Below the pieces are notes generated by a model that was given only the letters and a program-made list of their open reading frames with translations, did no database searches and was not told the origin of the DNA. 64,000 nt of DNA from Gammaproteobacteria bacterium (GTDB lineage Bacteria; Pseudomonadota; Gammaproteobacteria; Burkholderiales; Burkholderiaceae_B): NCBI GenBank assembly GCA_018815245.1, contig JAHIXK010000010.1, positions 310,001-374,000 of the forward strand, given 5' to 3'. Positions 48,553 through 59,100 of the stretch are shown one piece after another. The translations under genes and the position numbers were made by a program. Each line of letters begins with the position of its first letter. Within the stretch, counting starts at the first letter, position 1.

Positions 48553-49505
48553 GGCTTTTCCTGTGGGTTGCACTTCCCCTGCTACTGGCCCCAGCTTTGT
48601 GGGCGGTGGCCGATTGGGCGCTGTTCAGTGCCGTGTTTCAGCCCGACTTGCAAGCCTGCCAACAGGCTGCGGGGCAAGGTGCGTGCTGGGGTGTGGTGGC
48701 TGAAAAGTGGCCGATCATTCTGTTTGGCCGTTACCCGCTTGACGAACAATGGCGCGCAGGTGTGGTGTTGGTGGTGTGGTCGGCCTTGATGTTTGCCACC
48801 GCTGCGCGGTTGTTCAAACCCAGGGTGGTGTTTGCCGCTTGGGCATTTGCCTTGCCCATCAGTGCCGTGCTGTTGGCAGGTGGTGCGCCCACCACCTTGT
48901 GGGGTGGCCTGCCGCTTACGCTCATTTTAAGCACCGTGGGCTTTGCCCTGGCCTTTCCACTGGCCGTGTTGCTGGCATTGGGGCGGCAATCTACCTTTGC
49001 ACCACTGCGCTGCTTTTGCCTTGCTTACATTGAATTGATGCGTGCCTTGCCGCTGGTCACCGTGTTGTTTATGGCCGCCTTTGTGTTGCCTCTCTGGTTG
49101 CCGGGCGACGGGCTGGATTTGTTCACACGCGTGTTGCTGACCATTGCCCTGTTCAGCGCTGCCTACTTGGCCGAAGTGCTGCGGGGTGGCTTGCAGGCCG
49201 TGCCACAGGGGCAAAACATGGCCGCCAGGGCGCTGGGCTTGAATGCAGTTCAACGCAACCTGCTGGTCGTGTTGCCGCAAGCCATCAAGGCGTGCCTGCC
49301 CAGCCTGACCAACAGTTTCGTGACGCTGTTCAAGGAATGCTCACTGGTCACCATTGTTGCCTTGTTTGAACTCACGGGTTCCCTGAGCCTGGCCTTGGCG
49401 GGCGATGTGCAGTGGCGCAGTTTCTACCTCGAAGGGTATTTGTTCATCGGCCTTGTGTATTGGGCCTATTGCTTTGGTTTGTCGCGATTAGAAAGCAAGT
49501 TCTAG
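48549..49505 (+). CDS. aapM: General L-amino-acid ABC transporter permease AapM-like
   Basis: A 318-residue permease, partner of AapQ. EAA-loop region is EVLRGGLQAVPQGQNMAARALGL; the C-terminal FVTLFKECSLVTI is conserved. The frame is open upstream inside aapQ, but the GTG overlapping the aapQ stop gives the usual N-terminus. The normal fourth gene aapP (ATPase) does not follow; a lipase-like gene does. Confidence 0.9.
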   Translation: MRLFLWVALPLLLAPALWAVADWALFSAVFQPDLQACQQAAGQGACWGVVAEKWPIILFGRYPLDEQWRAGVVLVVWSALMFATAARLFKPRVVFAAWAFALPISAVLLAGGAPTTLWGGLPLTLILSTVGFALAFPLAVLLALGRQSTFAPLRCFCLAYIELMRALPLVTVLFMAAFVLPLWLPGDGLDLFTRVLLTIALFSAAYLAEVLRGGLQAVPQGQNMAARALGLNAVQRNLLVVLPQAIKACLPSLTNSFVTLFKECSLVTIVALFELTGSLSLALAGDVQWRSFYLEGYLFIGLVYWAYCFGLSRLESKF

Positions 49506-49522
49506 CGCAAGAAAATTATTCA

Positions 49523-49538
49523 GTGTACATTTGTACAC
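49523..49538. promoter_or_regulatory. Palindrome upstream of the lipase-like gene
   Basis: GTGTACA-TT-TGTACAC is a perfect 7-bp-arm inverted repeat 31 bp before the ATG at 49570. Its symmetry suits a dimeric regulator site; none is encoded next to it. Confidence 0.5.
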
Positions 49539-49569
49539 AAACAAGCCATGCCCTTTGCGGAGACGTTTC

Positions 49570-50790
49570 ATGACCAGGAAAAGTGAGCCCACCACCGGCG
49601 AGAAACTGGAAGGCACCTTAATGCTGGTGGGCGACACCATTGCCCACACCGCAACGCGTGTGCATGAATTCCACCGCGCCATCAGCGACATGCCTTTCAA
49701 GGCCGTGGGCACAGCCACCTTGAATGCCAGCAAGCCTGTTGAAGAAGTTCACAACGAAATCACTGACCTGGTGTACAGCGCCGTACGCGAAGCCGGCAAA
49801 GGCGTGTTTTCCGGCGCGGCCTGGGTGGTGCGCCAAGCCAACCAAAGCCTGGCCTCGCCGCAAATAATCGACCAAGCCATGGACGACAAACGTGTGTCCG
49901 CAATTTCCAGCGCCATCAACGGTGTGTTTGGCGACCACCTTGCCGCCACACGCAACCCCATGCAAGTGCGCATGAACCTGTATGCCAACGGGCAAGCACT
50001 GGCGGCTGATCAAGCCGCCATCATGGCGCAATTGCCAAATGCCCAAAACCACTTGGTGATATTTCTGCATGGCCTGTGCTGCAATGAAAATAGCTGGCAG
50101 ATGTACTACAACCCCAGTGAGCCTGCCACCCGCCCCTATGGCGACAAGCTGGAAGAAGCCTTTCCGGTGACAGCGCTTTATTTGCGTTACAACACGGGCC
50201 GCAACATTGACGCCAATTCACGTCAGTTCAAACGCATATTGAACCGGCTGGTGCGCAACTGGCCCGTGGCCGTGGAAAGCATTACCCTGGTGGGCCACAG
50301 CATGGGCGGTTTGATCAGTCGCACCGTGGTTGAAACCCTGACCGACGAGGACATTATTCTGCAACGCGCGATCCGCGATGTGGTGTGTCTGGGTTCACCC
50401 CATGCGGGCGCACCGTTGGCACGTTTGGCCGCTGCTGGCGAACAGTTGTTTGACCGCTTTGAATTGTCCCGGCCAATTGGCCGTGTGCTGGGTGTGCGTT
50501 CGCGCGGCATTCGCGATCTGGACTACGGCCTGGGGGCATTGCAAACCCGCGATGGTCATGAAGTGATGTTCCACCTCGTCGGGTCAACCATTGCTGATCA
50601 CGGTTCATCGTGGTTGAACACCACGGTGGGCGATGGTTTGGTTACACCCGATTCAGCCCTGGCTGACGACACCGGCAAAGCGCAACGCGTCATGTTCGCG
50701 CAAAAGCATCACATGACCTTGCTCAACGATCCAGATGTGTATCTGGAATTGGAAATGGTGCTGCGCCAGAGCCTGGTTCAGAAATTGTAA
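49570..50790 (+). CDS. Alpha/beta hydrolase, PGAP1/lipase-like
   Basis: A 406-residue protein with an N-terminal helical region (about 1-140) and a hydrolase domain: oxyanion loop VIFLHGLCCNENSW, nucleophile elbow GHSMGGLISR, then CLGSPHAGAPLARL typical of PGAP1/LipA-type esterases, and a histidine near the C-terminus (AQKHHMTLLND). No signal peptide is visible. The ATG at 49570 has GGAG upstream; the frame opens at 49531. Substrate unknown, perhaps storage or membrane lipid. It overlaps the convergent unknown gene by 13 bp. Confidence 0.85.
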   Translation: MTRKSEPTTGEKLEGTLMLVGDTIAHTATRVHEFHRAISDMPFKAVGTATLNASKPVEEVHNEITDLVYSAVREAGKGVFSGAAWVVRQANQSLASPQIIDQAMDDKRVSAISSAINGVFGDHLAATRNPMQVRMNLYANGQALAADQAAIMAQLPNAQNHLVIFLHGLCCNENSWQMYYNPSEPATRPYGDKLEEAFPVTALYLRYNTGRNIDANSRQFKRILNRLVRNWPVAVESITLVGHSMGGLISRTVVETLTDEDIILQRAIRDVVCLGSPHAGAPLARLAAAGEQLFDRFELSRPIGRVLGVRSRGIRDLDYGLGALQTRDGHEVMFHLVGSTIADHGSSWLNTTVGDGLVTPDSALADDTGKAQRVMFAQKHHMTLLNDPDVYLELEMVLRQSLVQKL

Positions 50791-51344
50791 GTGGAGGTTT
50801 TGCTTTCCTGCAAAAACACACGTTGTGTGGTCAGCAAGTAGTTCACCAACAAGTCAGCGTAAGTGCGCTTGAATTTTGATTCCCGCATGCCGCTTTCCAC
50901 CAGGTTCAGGCCGTAGTATTTCAAGGCCAGGTGGGCCTGCTGGCATTCTTTGCTCCAGCAATCCAGCGGTTCAAGAATCTGGTTCACGGCGTCTTGAAAG
51001 CCCGTTGTGAAATTCAGAAAATCGGCCTCGTTCATCTCCTCAACCAATTCAAGCGCGTTGTGTTCCACATGCATGTGCTGTGAATGCAAACCCATGCGCG
51101 GGCGCGATTGAAAAACATTCAGAAACTGGAACAACAAGGTTTCGGGCAAATGTGAACTGGGCACCCCGTACAGCAACTGCACACGGCTAAGGTCGATTTG
51201 CAGTTGCATGGCAAAAATGCCTGACACATTGCGTGAACTCAAGGCCCAACACGCACCCAGTGTTTCGAAAAACACTTCGCGTTCGAAAGAGAATTTCTTG
51301 TAGGGGCTGCTGTGCAGCACCTGGTAGGGAGCTCGAATGGTCAT
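50778..51344 (-). CDS. Unknown 188-residue protein
   Basis: I do not recognise this family. The frame is open to 51428, but the ATG at 51344 (MTIRAPYQVLHSSPYKKF) is more likely because the added 28 residues are Cys/Arg-rich and lack a ribosome-binding site; neither start has a strong one. The protein is mostly helical, acidic and soluble, with QMHVEHNALELVEEMNEADF-like Met/His/Glu-rich sequence. Its end overlaps the lipase-like gene tail by 13 bp. It lies downstream of nothing obvious and shows no signal peptide. Confidence 0.6.
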   Translation of the reverse strand: MTIRAPYQVLHSSPYKKFSFEREVFFETLGACWALSSRNVSGIFAMQLQIDLSRVQLLYGVPSSHLPETLLFQFLNVFQSRPRMGLHSQHMHVEHNALELVEEMNEADFLNFTTGFQDAVNQILEPLDCWSKECQQAHLALKYYGLNLVESGMRESKFKRTYADLLVNYLLTTQRVFLQESKTSTYNF

Positions 51345-51469
51345 GCTGAATCCAGTGCGTTGCCGTTCATTGTTTAAGTATTGTCGTCGGGCTTGGGCAC
51401 ATTTGGCATCGCATAGGTGAGGGTTCACCGTTTGCGGGGAGGTTCACCTTTTCGGGGGGTAGGTTTCCC

Positions 51470-54325
51470 CTAGGAGGGGGTGGTGGCGTCCGCTTGCTGC
51501 GTGTACCGCAACACCAGTGCAGGCCAGGCAGCGTGAATTTGATTCAGTGCGTCATCCGGCTTCAGGGAGCCATCGCCAAGCCCCTGTTCAAAAGACCGAA
51601 ACAGCACATGAAGTTCCTGTTCATCCAGCAAAGCCAACAAGCTGACCAATGAATGGATTTCGCGCGCGAAGGCCTCGGGGTTGTTTTGCGTCAAGTGCGC
51701 ATGCAATTTGGCAGGCAAGTCTGCGCAATGGGTCATGAACAAATTGGGCAATTGCGCAAGGAGGTTGTTTTCCTTGCGCACGGGTACTTCCTTCATGTGC
51801 AGTGCGTCCATCAAGGCGCTGTAAAGCACATCGGCTTCCACGGGTTTGGTGATGAAGTCGTCCATCCCCAGTTCAAGGCAGCGGGTTCGCGTTTCTGCAA
51901 ATGCATGGCCTGTCAGCCCAATCACCGGGGTGTCCAACCAGCGGGTTTGGTCGCGCAGCCAGCTTACAAATTCGTAGCCATCCATCATCGGCATCTCCAG
52001 GTCAGTGATAATCACATCGACATGGGCCGCCTCATCCAGATCCAGCAGGTCAACGGCCTCCTGGCCGTGCCCGCACAGCGTTACCTTCAAGCCCACGGCT
52101 TCCAGCAGGGAGCGGATCAGCACCTGGTTCACCGGGTGGTCTTCAAGCACCAGCACGTGCTTGCCCTGCAGCTTTTCGCTGGCTTCCCTCTCGTTGCATG
52201 GCAAGGGGTTTGGCGATAGCTCCGCACGGGGTGCCGCGCAAATGTCTTGCGCCAACACAGGGTGCGCCACGTGGATCAGCTGTTTGCACAAACCGGGTGG
52301 CAACACCTGCAACAACGCACTGTCTGCGGAAAACAGGTCGCGGTCAATTGCCACCATGTGCAGCTTGGGTTTGAGCAATCCATCCAGCAGTTCTTGTGGC
52401 AGCGCGGCGTGGTGGTCGATCAAATCGGATTGAAGCATGGCCCAGTCGAAGCAGCCGTTATGCAGTACCTCTACAAAAGCGCCGATGGTGCTGACCTGTG
52501 TTGTATTCAGCCCGACCGAACGGAGTATAGACAACACACTGTTGGCCGCTGTGCCGTGCTGGTGAAGCAGAACCGCGTTTTGGCCCGCCAACGGCAGCGC
52601 TTCCGCCAGAATGTCGCTGTTGTATGCCACAGGCACAGAAAACCGGAAGCAACTGCCCTTGCCCTGCGTGCTTTCAACGGAAACGGCACCGCCCATCCGC
52701 GTCACCAGCTCGCGTGCAATGCTCAAACCCAAACCTGTGCCGCCATACACACGGCTTACGCTTGAATCGCCTTGAGCGAATTTCTCAAAAATCCGGTCCA
52801 CCTGCGACTTGCTCAAACCCGAGCCGGTGTCGTGCACCTCAATGTGTAAATCCAGCTCGGTGTCCGATCGGGTTTGCAGCCTGGAATACACGCGAATGGA
52901 TCCCGATTCCGTGAACTTGACCGCATTGCTCAACAAATTGCTAAGCACCTGGCGCAAACGCGATGGGTCGCCCACCAGCCGTTGCCCCAGCTGGCTGGAA
53001 TAGCCGGGCGCCACCTCATTGAGCAGAATCAGCTTTCGGCTTGCCGCCTGGCTTTGCACGGCCAGAAACGAATTGGCCAGCACTTCATCCAGCGTAAAAG
53101 GAATTTGCTCGAATTCCACCATCCCGGCTTCAGCCTTGGAATAGTCCAGCACATCGTTGAGCAGGCCCAGCAAGGATTTCGCAGCATCCTGAACCTTCAT
53201 CAGGTAACTGCGTTCCCGTTCCGGCAAGGGCGATTTCAGGGTCAATGCCGTCATGCCCAGAATGGCATTCATGGGGGTTCTGATTTCATGGCTCATATTG
53301 GCCAGCAACATGCCACGGGCTTCCACCTGGGCCTCTGCACGTTCTCGCCCCATCTTTGCTTCCAGTGCCGCCAGTTCTGCAGCGCGTGTAGCATCCGCTT
53401 GTTCAAGTTCACGGCGAAATGAACCAATCATCAGCGCGTAACCTTTCAGCAGGTTCACCATTTCCGTCACGAATTTTGGCTTGGGCAGCGTCACGCTGTA
53501 ATTGCCCCGGGCAATGTGCTGGCTGACCGTGTTCAGTTCATGCAGCGGGGCCACCACATACCGCTGCAACACTGCAAGGCCGATCAGCGCCATCAGGGTC
53601 ACCAGCAGGCCCAGGTAGAAGTCGAACCGCGCGGTCAAATTGATGTTGTCAGCCTGCTGGGCAATTACCGTTTGAAAGCCCAGTTCAACAGCCCGGATCC
53701 GCCCCTGAATTTCAGCGCGAACAGCATTGGTCATGCCCAGGTATTCTTCGGAAAACAGCATTTGAATCGCCAGGTCTTCTCGCACATCTGCTTCGGAAAC
53801 ATATTTTTGCAGAACCGGGTCGTACAGCCCCTGGGTCAGTGCAAACACAATTTGCTCGCGTTCGCGCAAGCGCCTGCTCAAGGCCAGAATACTGTCCACC
53901 GATATTTTCAGGCTGTTGGTCAGTTGGGGGGCCAGGCGTTCCGGGGCCATCAAGCGGTCTTCCAGTGTGGGCCCTTGCCCAAGTACCAGTGGAACAGGCT
54001 CGGTGTTGCCGGCAATCAGTTTGCTCCAGTACACATTGTCAACGGCTTGCTCGTAATGGCGCGCACCCGCGTGCGCATCTAGTAGTTCGTAATAATGCAC
54101 CAGGTGTTGGCTGTTTTGGCTGACCACGTAAGCCGCCACCAAGGTTTGCAGTGCATCGAATTCCGATTGAAGCAAACGCAGTTCATTGATGGCGTTCAGG
54201 CGTGTGCTTAGCAAGGCGGTCTGCGACGTTTGCAGTTGTTCTGCCCGCTCGCCCATCCACACATTGGAGGCAAGGCCCAGAAGGGTGGCAAACAACACAA
54301 ATCTAAACAGGGCTGCCAGCTTCAT
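51470..54325 (-). CDS. Hybrid sensor histidine kinase with receiver and HPt-like domains
   Basis: A 951-residue membrane kinase. An N-terminal membrane helix, a periplasmic helical sensor of about 200 residues (about 30-230), a second membrane helix, HAMP, coiled coil, HisKA with H346 in LANMSHEIRTP, HATPase (GGTGLGLSIARELVTRMGG), a receiver-like region without phospho-site (about 590-710), a canonical receiver with D775 (IITDLEMPMMDG), and a C-terminal HPt-like domain with H891 in REIHSLVSL, lacking the usual Lys-Gly after the histidine. The layout resembles BarA/EvgS-type phosphorelay kinases. Confidence 0.9.
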   Translation of the reverse strand: MKLAALFRFVLFATLLGLASNVWMGERAEQLQTSQTALLSTRLNAINELRLLQSEFDALQTLVAAYVVSQNSQHLVHYYELLDAHAGARHYEQAVDNVYWSKLIAGNTEPVPLVLGQGPTLEDRLMAPERLAPQLTNSLKISVDSILALSRRLREREQIVFALTQGLYDPVLQKYVSEADVREDLAIQMLFSEEYLGMTNAVRAEIQGRIRAVELGFQTVIAQQADNINLTARFDFYLGLLVTLMALIGLAVLQRYVVAPLHELNTVSQHIARGNYSVTLPKPKFVTEMVNLLKGYALMIGSFRRELEQADATRAAELAALEAKMGRERAEAQVEARGMLLANMSHEIRTPMNAILGMTALTLKSPLPERERSYLMKVQDAAKSLLGLLNDVLDYSKAEAGMVEFEQIPFTLDEVLANSFLAVQSQAASRKLILLNEVAPGYSSQLGQRLVGDPSRLRQVLSNLLSNAVKFTESGSIRVYSRLQTRSDTELDLHIEVHDTGSGLSKSQVDRIFEKFAQGDSSVSRVYGGTGLGLSIARELVTRMGGAVSVESTQGKGSCFRFSVPVAYNSDILAEALPLAGQNAVLLHQHGTAANSVLSILRSVGLNTTQVSTIGAFVEVLHNGCFDWAMLQSDLIDHHAALPQELLDGLLKPKLHMVAIDRDLFSADSALLQVLPPGLCKQLIHVAHPVLAQDICAAPRAELSPNPLPCNEREASEKLQGKHVLVLEDHPVNQVLIRSLLEAVGLKVTLCGHGQEAVDLLDLDEAAHVDVIITDLEMPMMDGYEFVSWLRDQTRWLDTPVIGLTGHAFAETRTRCLELGMDDFITKPVEADVLYSALMDALHMKEVPVRKENNLLAQLPNLFMTHCADLPAKLHAHLTQNNPEAFAREIHSLVSLLALLDEQELHVLFRSFEQGLGDGSLKPDDALNQIHAAWPALVLRYTQQADATTPS

Positions 54326-54374
54326 CAGGCGGGAAAGGCTAGTTGCGGGAAGCTCCTATTCTTACCGGAAAAAC

Positions 54375-55151
54375 CTAGTGTGTGTGCAGTGATTGCAAAA
54401 TCAGCCAAATTGCCGCAATGATCATGACCACCGCAAAGCTGCGGCGCAGCGCTTTTTCAGGCAGGTAATGCGCAACGGCCACCCCGGCAGACACCGTGAA
54501 CAAACCACCAAATGCAAGTGGCAAGCCCAATTCCCAGTTCACGCGGTGGGCGTTGGCATAGGTGGTCAGCGCCATGACTGAACTGGGTGTAACCAGTGCC
54601 AGCGACAAGGCCTGCGCCGTGGTTTGTGTGTGCTTGAACACCGTGGTCAACATGGGCGTGGCCACCAAGCCGCCCCCCATGCCCAGCAAGCCCATGCTGG
54701 TGCCACCCAGCACGCCCACTATTGGCATGGCTGCGGTGTTGGGTGCATCGGCTTGCGCGTGCCCGGCACTTGGGTTGTTGCGCAGCAACAGCATGCGAAA
54801 ACCCACAACCAGAACGAACAGGTTGAATATCCAGTGAAGCACCTCTTGATCCAGCCGCACGGCCAGCTTGGCGGTAAGCCAGGTTGTGAAGGTGGCTGAA
54901 ACGCCAATGGCTGCAATGGCCAGCCAAGGCAGCTTGTTGTGCTGGTTGTAGCGCCACCAGCCGATCAGCAGGTTGGGCACCATCAACACCAGCGCGGTGC
55001 CCTGGGCCAGGGCCTGGTCCATGCCAAACCCGATAATAAAAAGCGGGACAGCAATAATGCCACCCCCAATACCAAACAGCCCACCGAAGAAACCCAAGGC
55101 CGCGCCCAACGACAAAACAAGGAGTAAATCTGGAAGGGCGTGCCAAGGCAT
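54375..55151 (-). CDS. TSUP family permease (second copy)
   Basis: A 258-residue TauE/SafE-type membrane protein with eight spans. Repeat motifs GGLFGIGGGIIAVPLFI (about residues 23-39) and LLGMGGGLVATPML (about 155) are clear. It is divergent from a LysR regulator, which probably controls it. Sequence differs considerably from the TSUP gene at 3525, so the two likely carry different anions. Confidence 0.9.
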   Translation of the reverse strand: MPWHALPDLLLVLSLGAALGFFGGLFGIGGGIIAVPLFIIGFGMDQALAQGTALVLMVPNLLIGWWRYNQHNKLPWLAIAAIGVSATFTTWLTAKLAVRLDQEVLHWIFNLFVLVVGFRMLLLRNNPSAGHAQADAPNTAAMPIVGVLGGTSMGLLGMGGGLVATPMLTTVFKHTQTTAQALSLALVTPSSVMALTTYANAHRVNWELGLPLAFGGLFTVSAGVAVAHYLPEKALRRSFAVVMIIAAIWLILQSLHTH

Positions 55152-55216
55152 GGGTTGGTGTGCTGCGTGATGTGGAAGGCCCAGTCTATTGATTCTAAAA
55201 ATAACTACAATGGTGC

Positions 55217-55231
55217 AATATTTAAAATATT
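55217..55231. promoter_or_regulatory. A+T palindrome between TSUP and LysR genes
   Basis: AATATTT-A-AAATATT is a perfect 7-bp-arm palindrome in the 118-bp divergent spacer, 39 bp before the LysR start. It fits a LysR recognition site (T-N11-A type symmetry). Confidence 0.55.
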
Positions 55232-55269
55232 ATTAACAAATACGCACGAATTGAAATTGGGGTGATTTT

Positions 55270-56175
55270 GTGAAACAACTGTCCGACCTGGCGTTTTTCA
55301 ACGAACTGGTGCGCCATGACAGTTTGGCCAGTGCTGCCATGGCTTTTGATGTAACCCCGCCCGCAGTTAGTCGCCGCCTTGCAGCACTTGAAAAACGCTT
55401 GGGTGTGCGCCTGCTTCACCGCAGCACCCGCCGCATAGGCCTAAGCGCCGAGGGCGAACGTTACCTGGAAGAGGGCGCACAAATTCTTCGCCAGCTTGAT
55501 GCGCTGGAAGCCACCTTGCGTGCCGGGCAAGACACCCCGCGTGGCCTGTTGCGCGTAAATGCCAGCCTGGGTTTCGGGCGCAAGCACATGGCCCACGTGG
55601 TGTCGGCTTACCACGCGGAATTTCCCGCGGTGGAAGTGATTCTTGAATTGACCGATCACCCCATTGAATTGATTGAGGGCGGTTTTGATGTGTCCGTGCG
55701 TTTTGGTGAACCACCCGACCAACGGCTGATTGCCCAAAAGTTGGCCAGCAACCGGCGCATACTGTGTGCCGCACCTTCGTATTTGGCGCGGGCAGGGGCG
55801 TTGGGTACACCGGCCGATTTAACCCGCCAAGATTGCCTGGTGATTCGGCAAGAGAACCACACCTTCAACAATTGGCAACTGCGCAATGGCAAGCAGGAAA
55901 CCACGGTCAAAGTGCGCGGGCCTGTCAGTTCAAACGATGGCGATGTTTCCGTGCTGTGGGCCTTGCAAGGCAAGGGCGTGTTATTGCGCTCGGAATGGGA
56001 CATTCAACAAGAACTTAAAAACGGCGCACTGGTGCGCGTGCTGACCGATTGGGCAGGCGCACCGGCCGACATTTTTGCCGTGTGCCCCTACGCCAACCCC
56101 ATGCCCGCCAAAACCCGCGAATTTATTCGCGTAACGCGCGAGGTGCTGGCCAGCAAGGCGGGGTTTATTGTTTAG
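55270..56175 (+). CDS. LysR family transcriptional regulator
   Basis: A 301-residue regulator of the CrgA/DmlR-like group. The HTH is DSLASAAMAFDVTPPAVSRRLAALE (about residues 15-40), followed by RSTRRIGLSAEGERYLEE, and the effector domain has the LIEGGFDVSVRFGEPPD motif of that group. GTG start. It probably controls the divergent TSUP permease. Its stop abuts the stop of the DUF748 gene with no intervening base. Confidence 0.92.
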   Translation: MKQLSDLAFFNELVRHDSLASAAMAFDVTPPAVSRRLAALEKRLGVRLLHRSTRRIGLSAEGERYLEEGAQILRQLDALEATLRAGQDTPRGLLRVNASLGFGRKHMAHVVSAYHAEFPAVEVILELTDHPIELIEGGFDVSVRFGEPPDQRLIAQKLASNRRILCAAPSYLARAGALGTPADLTRQDCLVIRQENHTFNNWQLRNGKQETTVKVRGPVSSNDGDVSVLWALQGKGVLLRSEWDIQQELKNGALVRVLTDWAGAPADIFAVCPYANPMPAKTREFIRVTREVLASKAGFIV

Positions 56176-59100
56176 TTATTTGTTCACGGCCACACCCAAT
56201 TCCATCGGCACGGTTTTGTCGTCGCTCGCTTTGGTTTCCTTGGGTGCATCGGTTTTCACGCGCTCGGCCGGTACACCCGCAGCCGTTAATCCGGTGCTTA
56301 CAAGCTGTTGCCGTTGCGTGGCCAATGCCTGCAATTGCGCGGTGCTTACTTCTTCTGAATCCTGCAGCTTTTGCGCCAACACCGCATAAAAGTTTTTGCC
56401 CTTCAGTGCGCTTACTTCGGTTTCGCTTAACTCGCGGTTGTCTTTGAACAGGTTGGTAATTTGCCCCAAGGCTTTGCCCGCCACACCTTGCTCAAGCTGG
56501 CCGGGGTTGGCTTTTCTGAAGCCTGTTTTCAGCGACGCCAGTTCACCCCCGCTGACGCGTTTTTCAAACAACGCTTCCAGTGATTTTTGTGTGGCCTCGT
56601 TGTTCAAAGCCAGGGGGCCGGGGTCTTCATTGGGCTGCAATTTTTCACCAGCTTGCGTGGCCACCGCGCGGCGCATTTGCAAGTTCTGAATGGCAGTTTT
56701 ATCAGCCGCAGCCCAAGTGCCTTGCACGGTCAGCGCCAGGTTGGGGCGGGTGGTTAGCGCCTCCCCAAGTTTTTTCAAGCCTTCGCGTTGTGAAGGGCTT
56801 AGTGTGTTCGCCCCGGCGGCGAAGGCAACCTTGCCCAGTTCTTCACCAGCGCCGCCACCAAACAAGGCACCCAGCGCGCGGAAGGGGGCGGTCACGATTT
56901 TGGTCAGCACATTGCCAATGGCTTTCCACACAATGGCCCCGTAGCTGAATTGCGGGTCGTTCAAATTGCCGGTAATGGGCAGGCCCAAATCGATGCGGCC
57001 ATTGCTGTCTTCAAGAATGGCAATGGCCAGTTCCAAAGGCAGGTCGCGGCCTTGCGGGCTTTGCACCCGTTCGCCCAGTTTCAGCTTGTCGACGATCACC
57101 TGGTTGCTGCTGTTCAATTGCTGGTTTTCAATGTTGTACACAAGGTTCATCGACAACTTGCCCGACTCTATTTTGCGGTTCGCAAACGTGCCGGAATAGG
57201 CGGTCAGGTTGCTCATCTCCACGTTGCTGAATTTCACCACAATGTCCATATAAGCAGTGGGGTCCAGCAGGTTCACGGTGCCCTGTGCATCGGCCTCGCC
57301 GTATTCGTCCACAGCGCCTTTCAGCGCCAGTTCACCACGCGTACCCGGCTTGTTCGACAAACCATTCACCACACCTTCCAGGCTGTGAATGCGCGTGCCG
57401 AATGGAATGAACAGCGATTCATCAGCAAAGTCCAATTCGCTGTTGGCAATGTTGAAGCGATCAATGTTCACCGCGAAAGCCGGGGTTGTATTGGTGGCTG
57501 GTTTTTCAGAAGGTGTTGTGGTGTTTTTGGGTTCTTCCTTGTTCACCAGAATACGGCTGATGTTGGTTGATTTGTCTTTCGCTATCAGCAGCGCAGTGTC
57601 CAGCCCCTCAAGCGTTAAGCGTTGAATGTTCAAGCCCTTGGCGTTGGCGCTAAGGCTGGGGGTGAACAGTTTTTTGAATTCCAGAAACGAATTTCTGGTG
57701 CCTGTTTCATTCAGGCGCAAACCCGCCACCGTAAGGCTACCCACATAGCCTTGCTGCTGCGCGTTGTAAGTGGCCTTGCCTTTGGTGTAAATAGCGCCAC
57801 CTGCCAGGTCCAGCTTGACGAATTGTTTCAAGAAAGGCTGTGCCGGTTGCAGGGCCAGCGCATTGATTTCCACGTTCAATTGCGTGGCCGCTGTACTGGG
57901 GTTGATGTTGCCATTCACCGCAATGTTGCCGCCACTGGCCACATTCAGGCTTGCTTTCAGGGGCAGGGTTTTGGAAAGGTTTTGCGTTACACCACTGGTG
58001 GAAACTGCAATGTTGTTCAGGCCAATGTTCAGCGCGGGCTTTGTGGTTTGGTCTTCAATGGCGGCGTTGATGCCCGAAACGGCAAAGGTGTCCACGGCAT
58101 AGGTCCAGGGCTTGGCGGGTTTTTCGTTTTCATTTACGGTTGGCTTTTTTGTAGGGATCCAGTCGTTAATCGCCGCCATTAAATCAAGCTCGCCCTTGGC
58201 GTTGCGTTTTACATTCACCTGCCCGCCTTGAATGGTTGCGCTGCTTACCTGCGCATGCTGTTCATCCAGGTCCACTGCAATGGGGCCCACTTCAATGGTG
58301 TTCAAGCCAATCGCCTTGGCCTTGTTGCTGTGGTTCAGTTGCAGGCCAGCCAGCACAACGCCCGCCAGCTCGGCTTTGTTGGCTTGCAAATCAAAGCTGC
58401 CCTTGTTGATGTTCAGTTTCGAAAATTGCGCAGCAGCACTGGCACCTTGCGGCTTGGCTGCAATATTGAATTCACGCACTTCCGCGTTGATGTTGTTGAT
58501 CAACACCTTGGGCGGTACTTCTTCGCTGGCGTCTTTCAGGTTCACATCAAAATTCAAGGCCAGGTCGGCACTGCCAGCGGGTGGTGCGGTGGGTAGCAGG
58601 GGTTTTAACAGTGGTTCCAGCTTGGCAATATTCAGGCCCGTGATCGACATGTCACCCACCATCGAAGGGTCGGCCAACTGAACTTGAGCGCGCAAGTTCA
58701 GTTCACCGCCCAGCCCGGTGATCGCGTTCAATACAAAGTTGCCATCGGTTTCAGAACGGGTGGCCAGGTCGCGCAATTCCAGGTTCAGCGGCGTGAAGGT
58801 GGTTTTAAGGCCATCGGGCTTGCGGCGGTCTTCAAAATTTACAGCGGCATCGGTAATCAGCAGGTGGCTGAGTAAAAACGCCGGCGGCTCGGTGTTTTCT
58901 TCTTCCTTGGGCTCGTCGGTTTTAAAGGCATCCAGCAGGGCGGTAAAATTGTTTTTACCCTCTGGCAGCAGCGCCATATTCAGGTTCAGGTTCTTCAGGT
59001 CAATTTGATCAAGCGCAACAAGCCCGGTAAACAGGTCGGTACCGGAAACATCGACAAACAAATGCTCGAACGACACCAGTTGCTCGCCTTCCGGCGTGGC

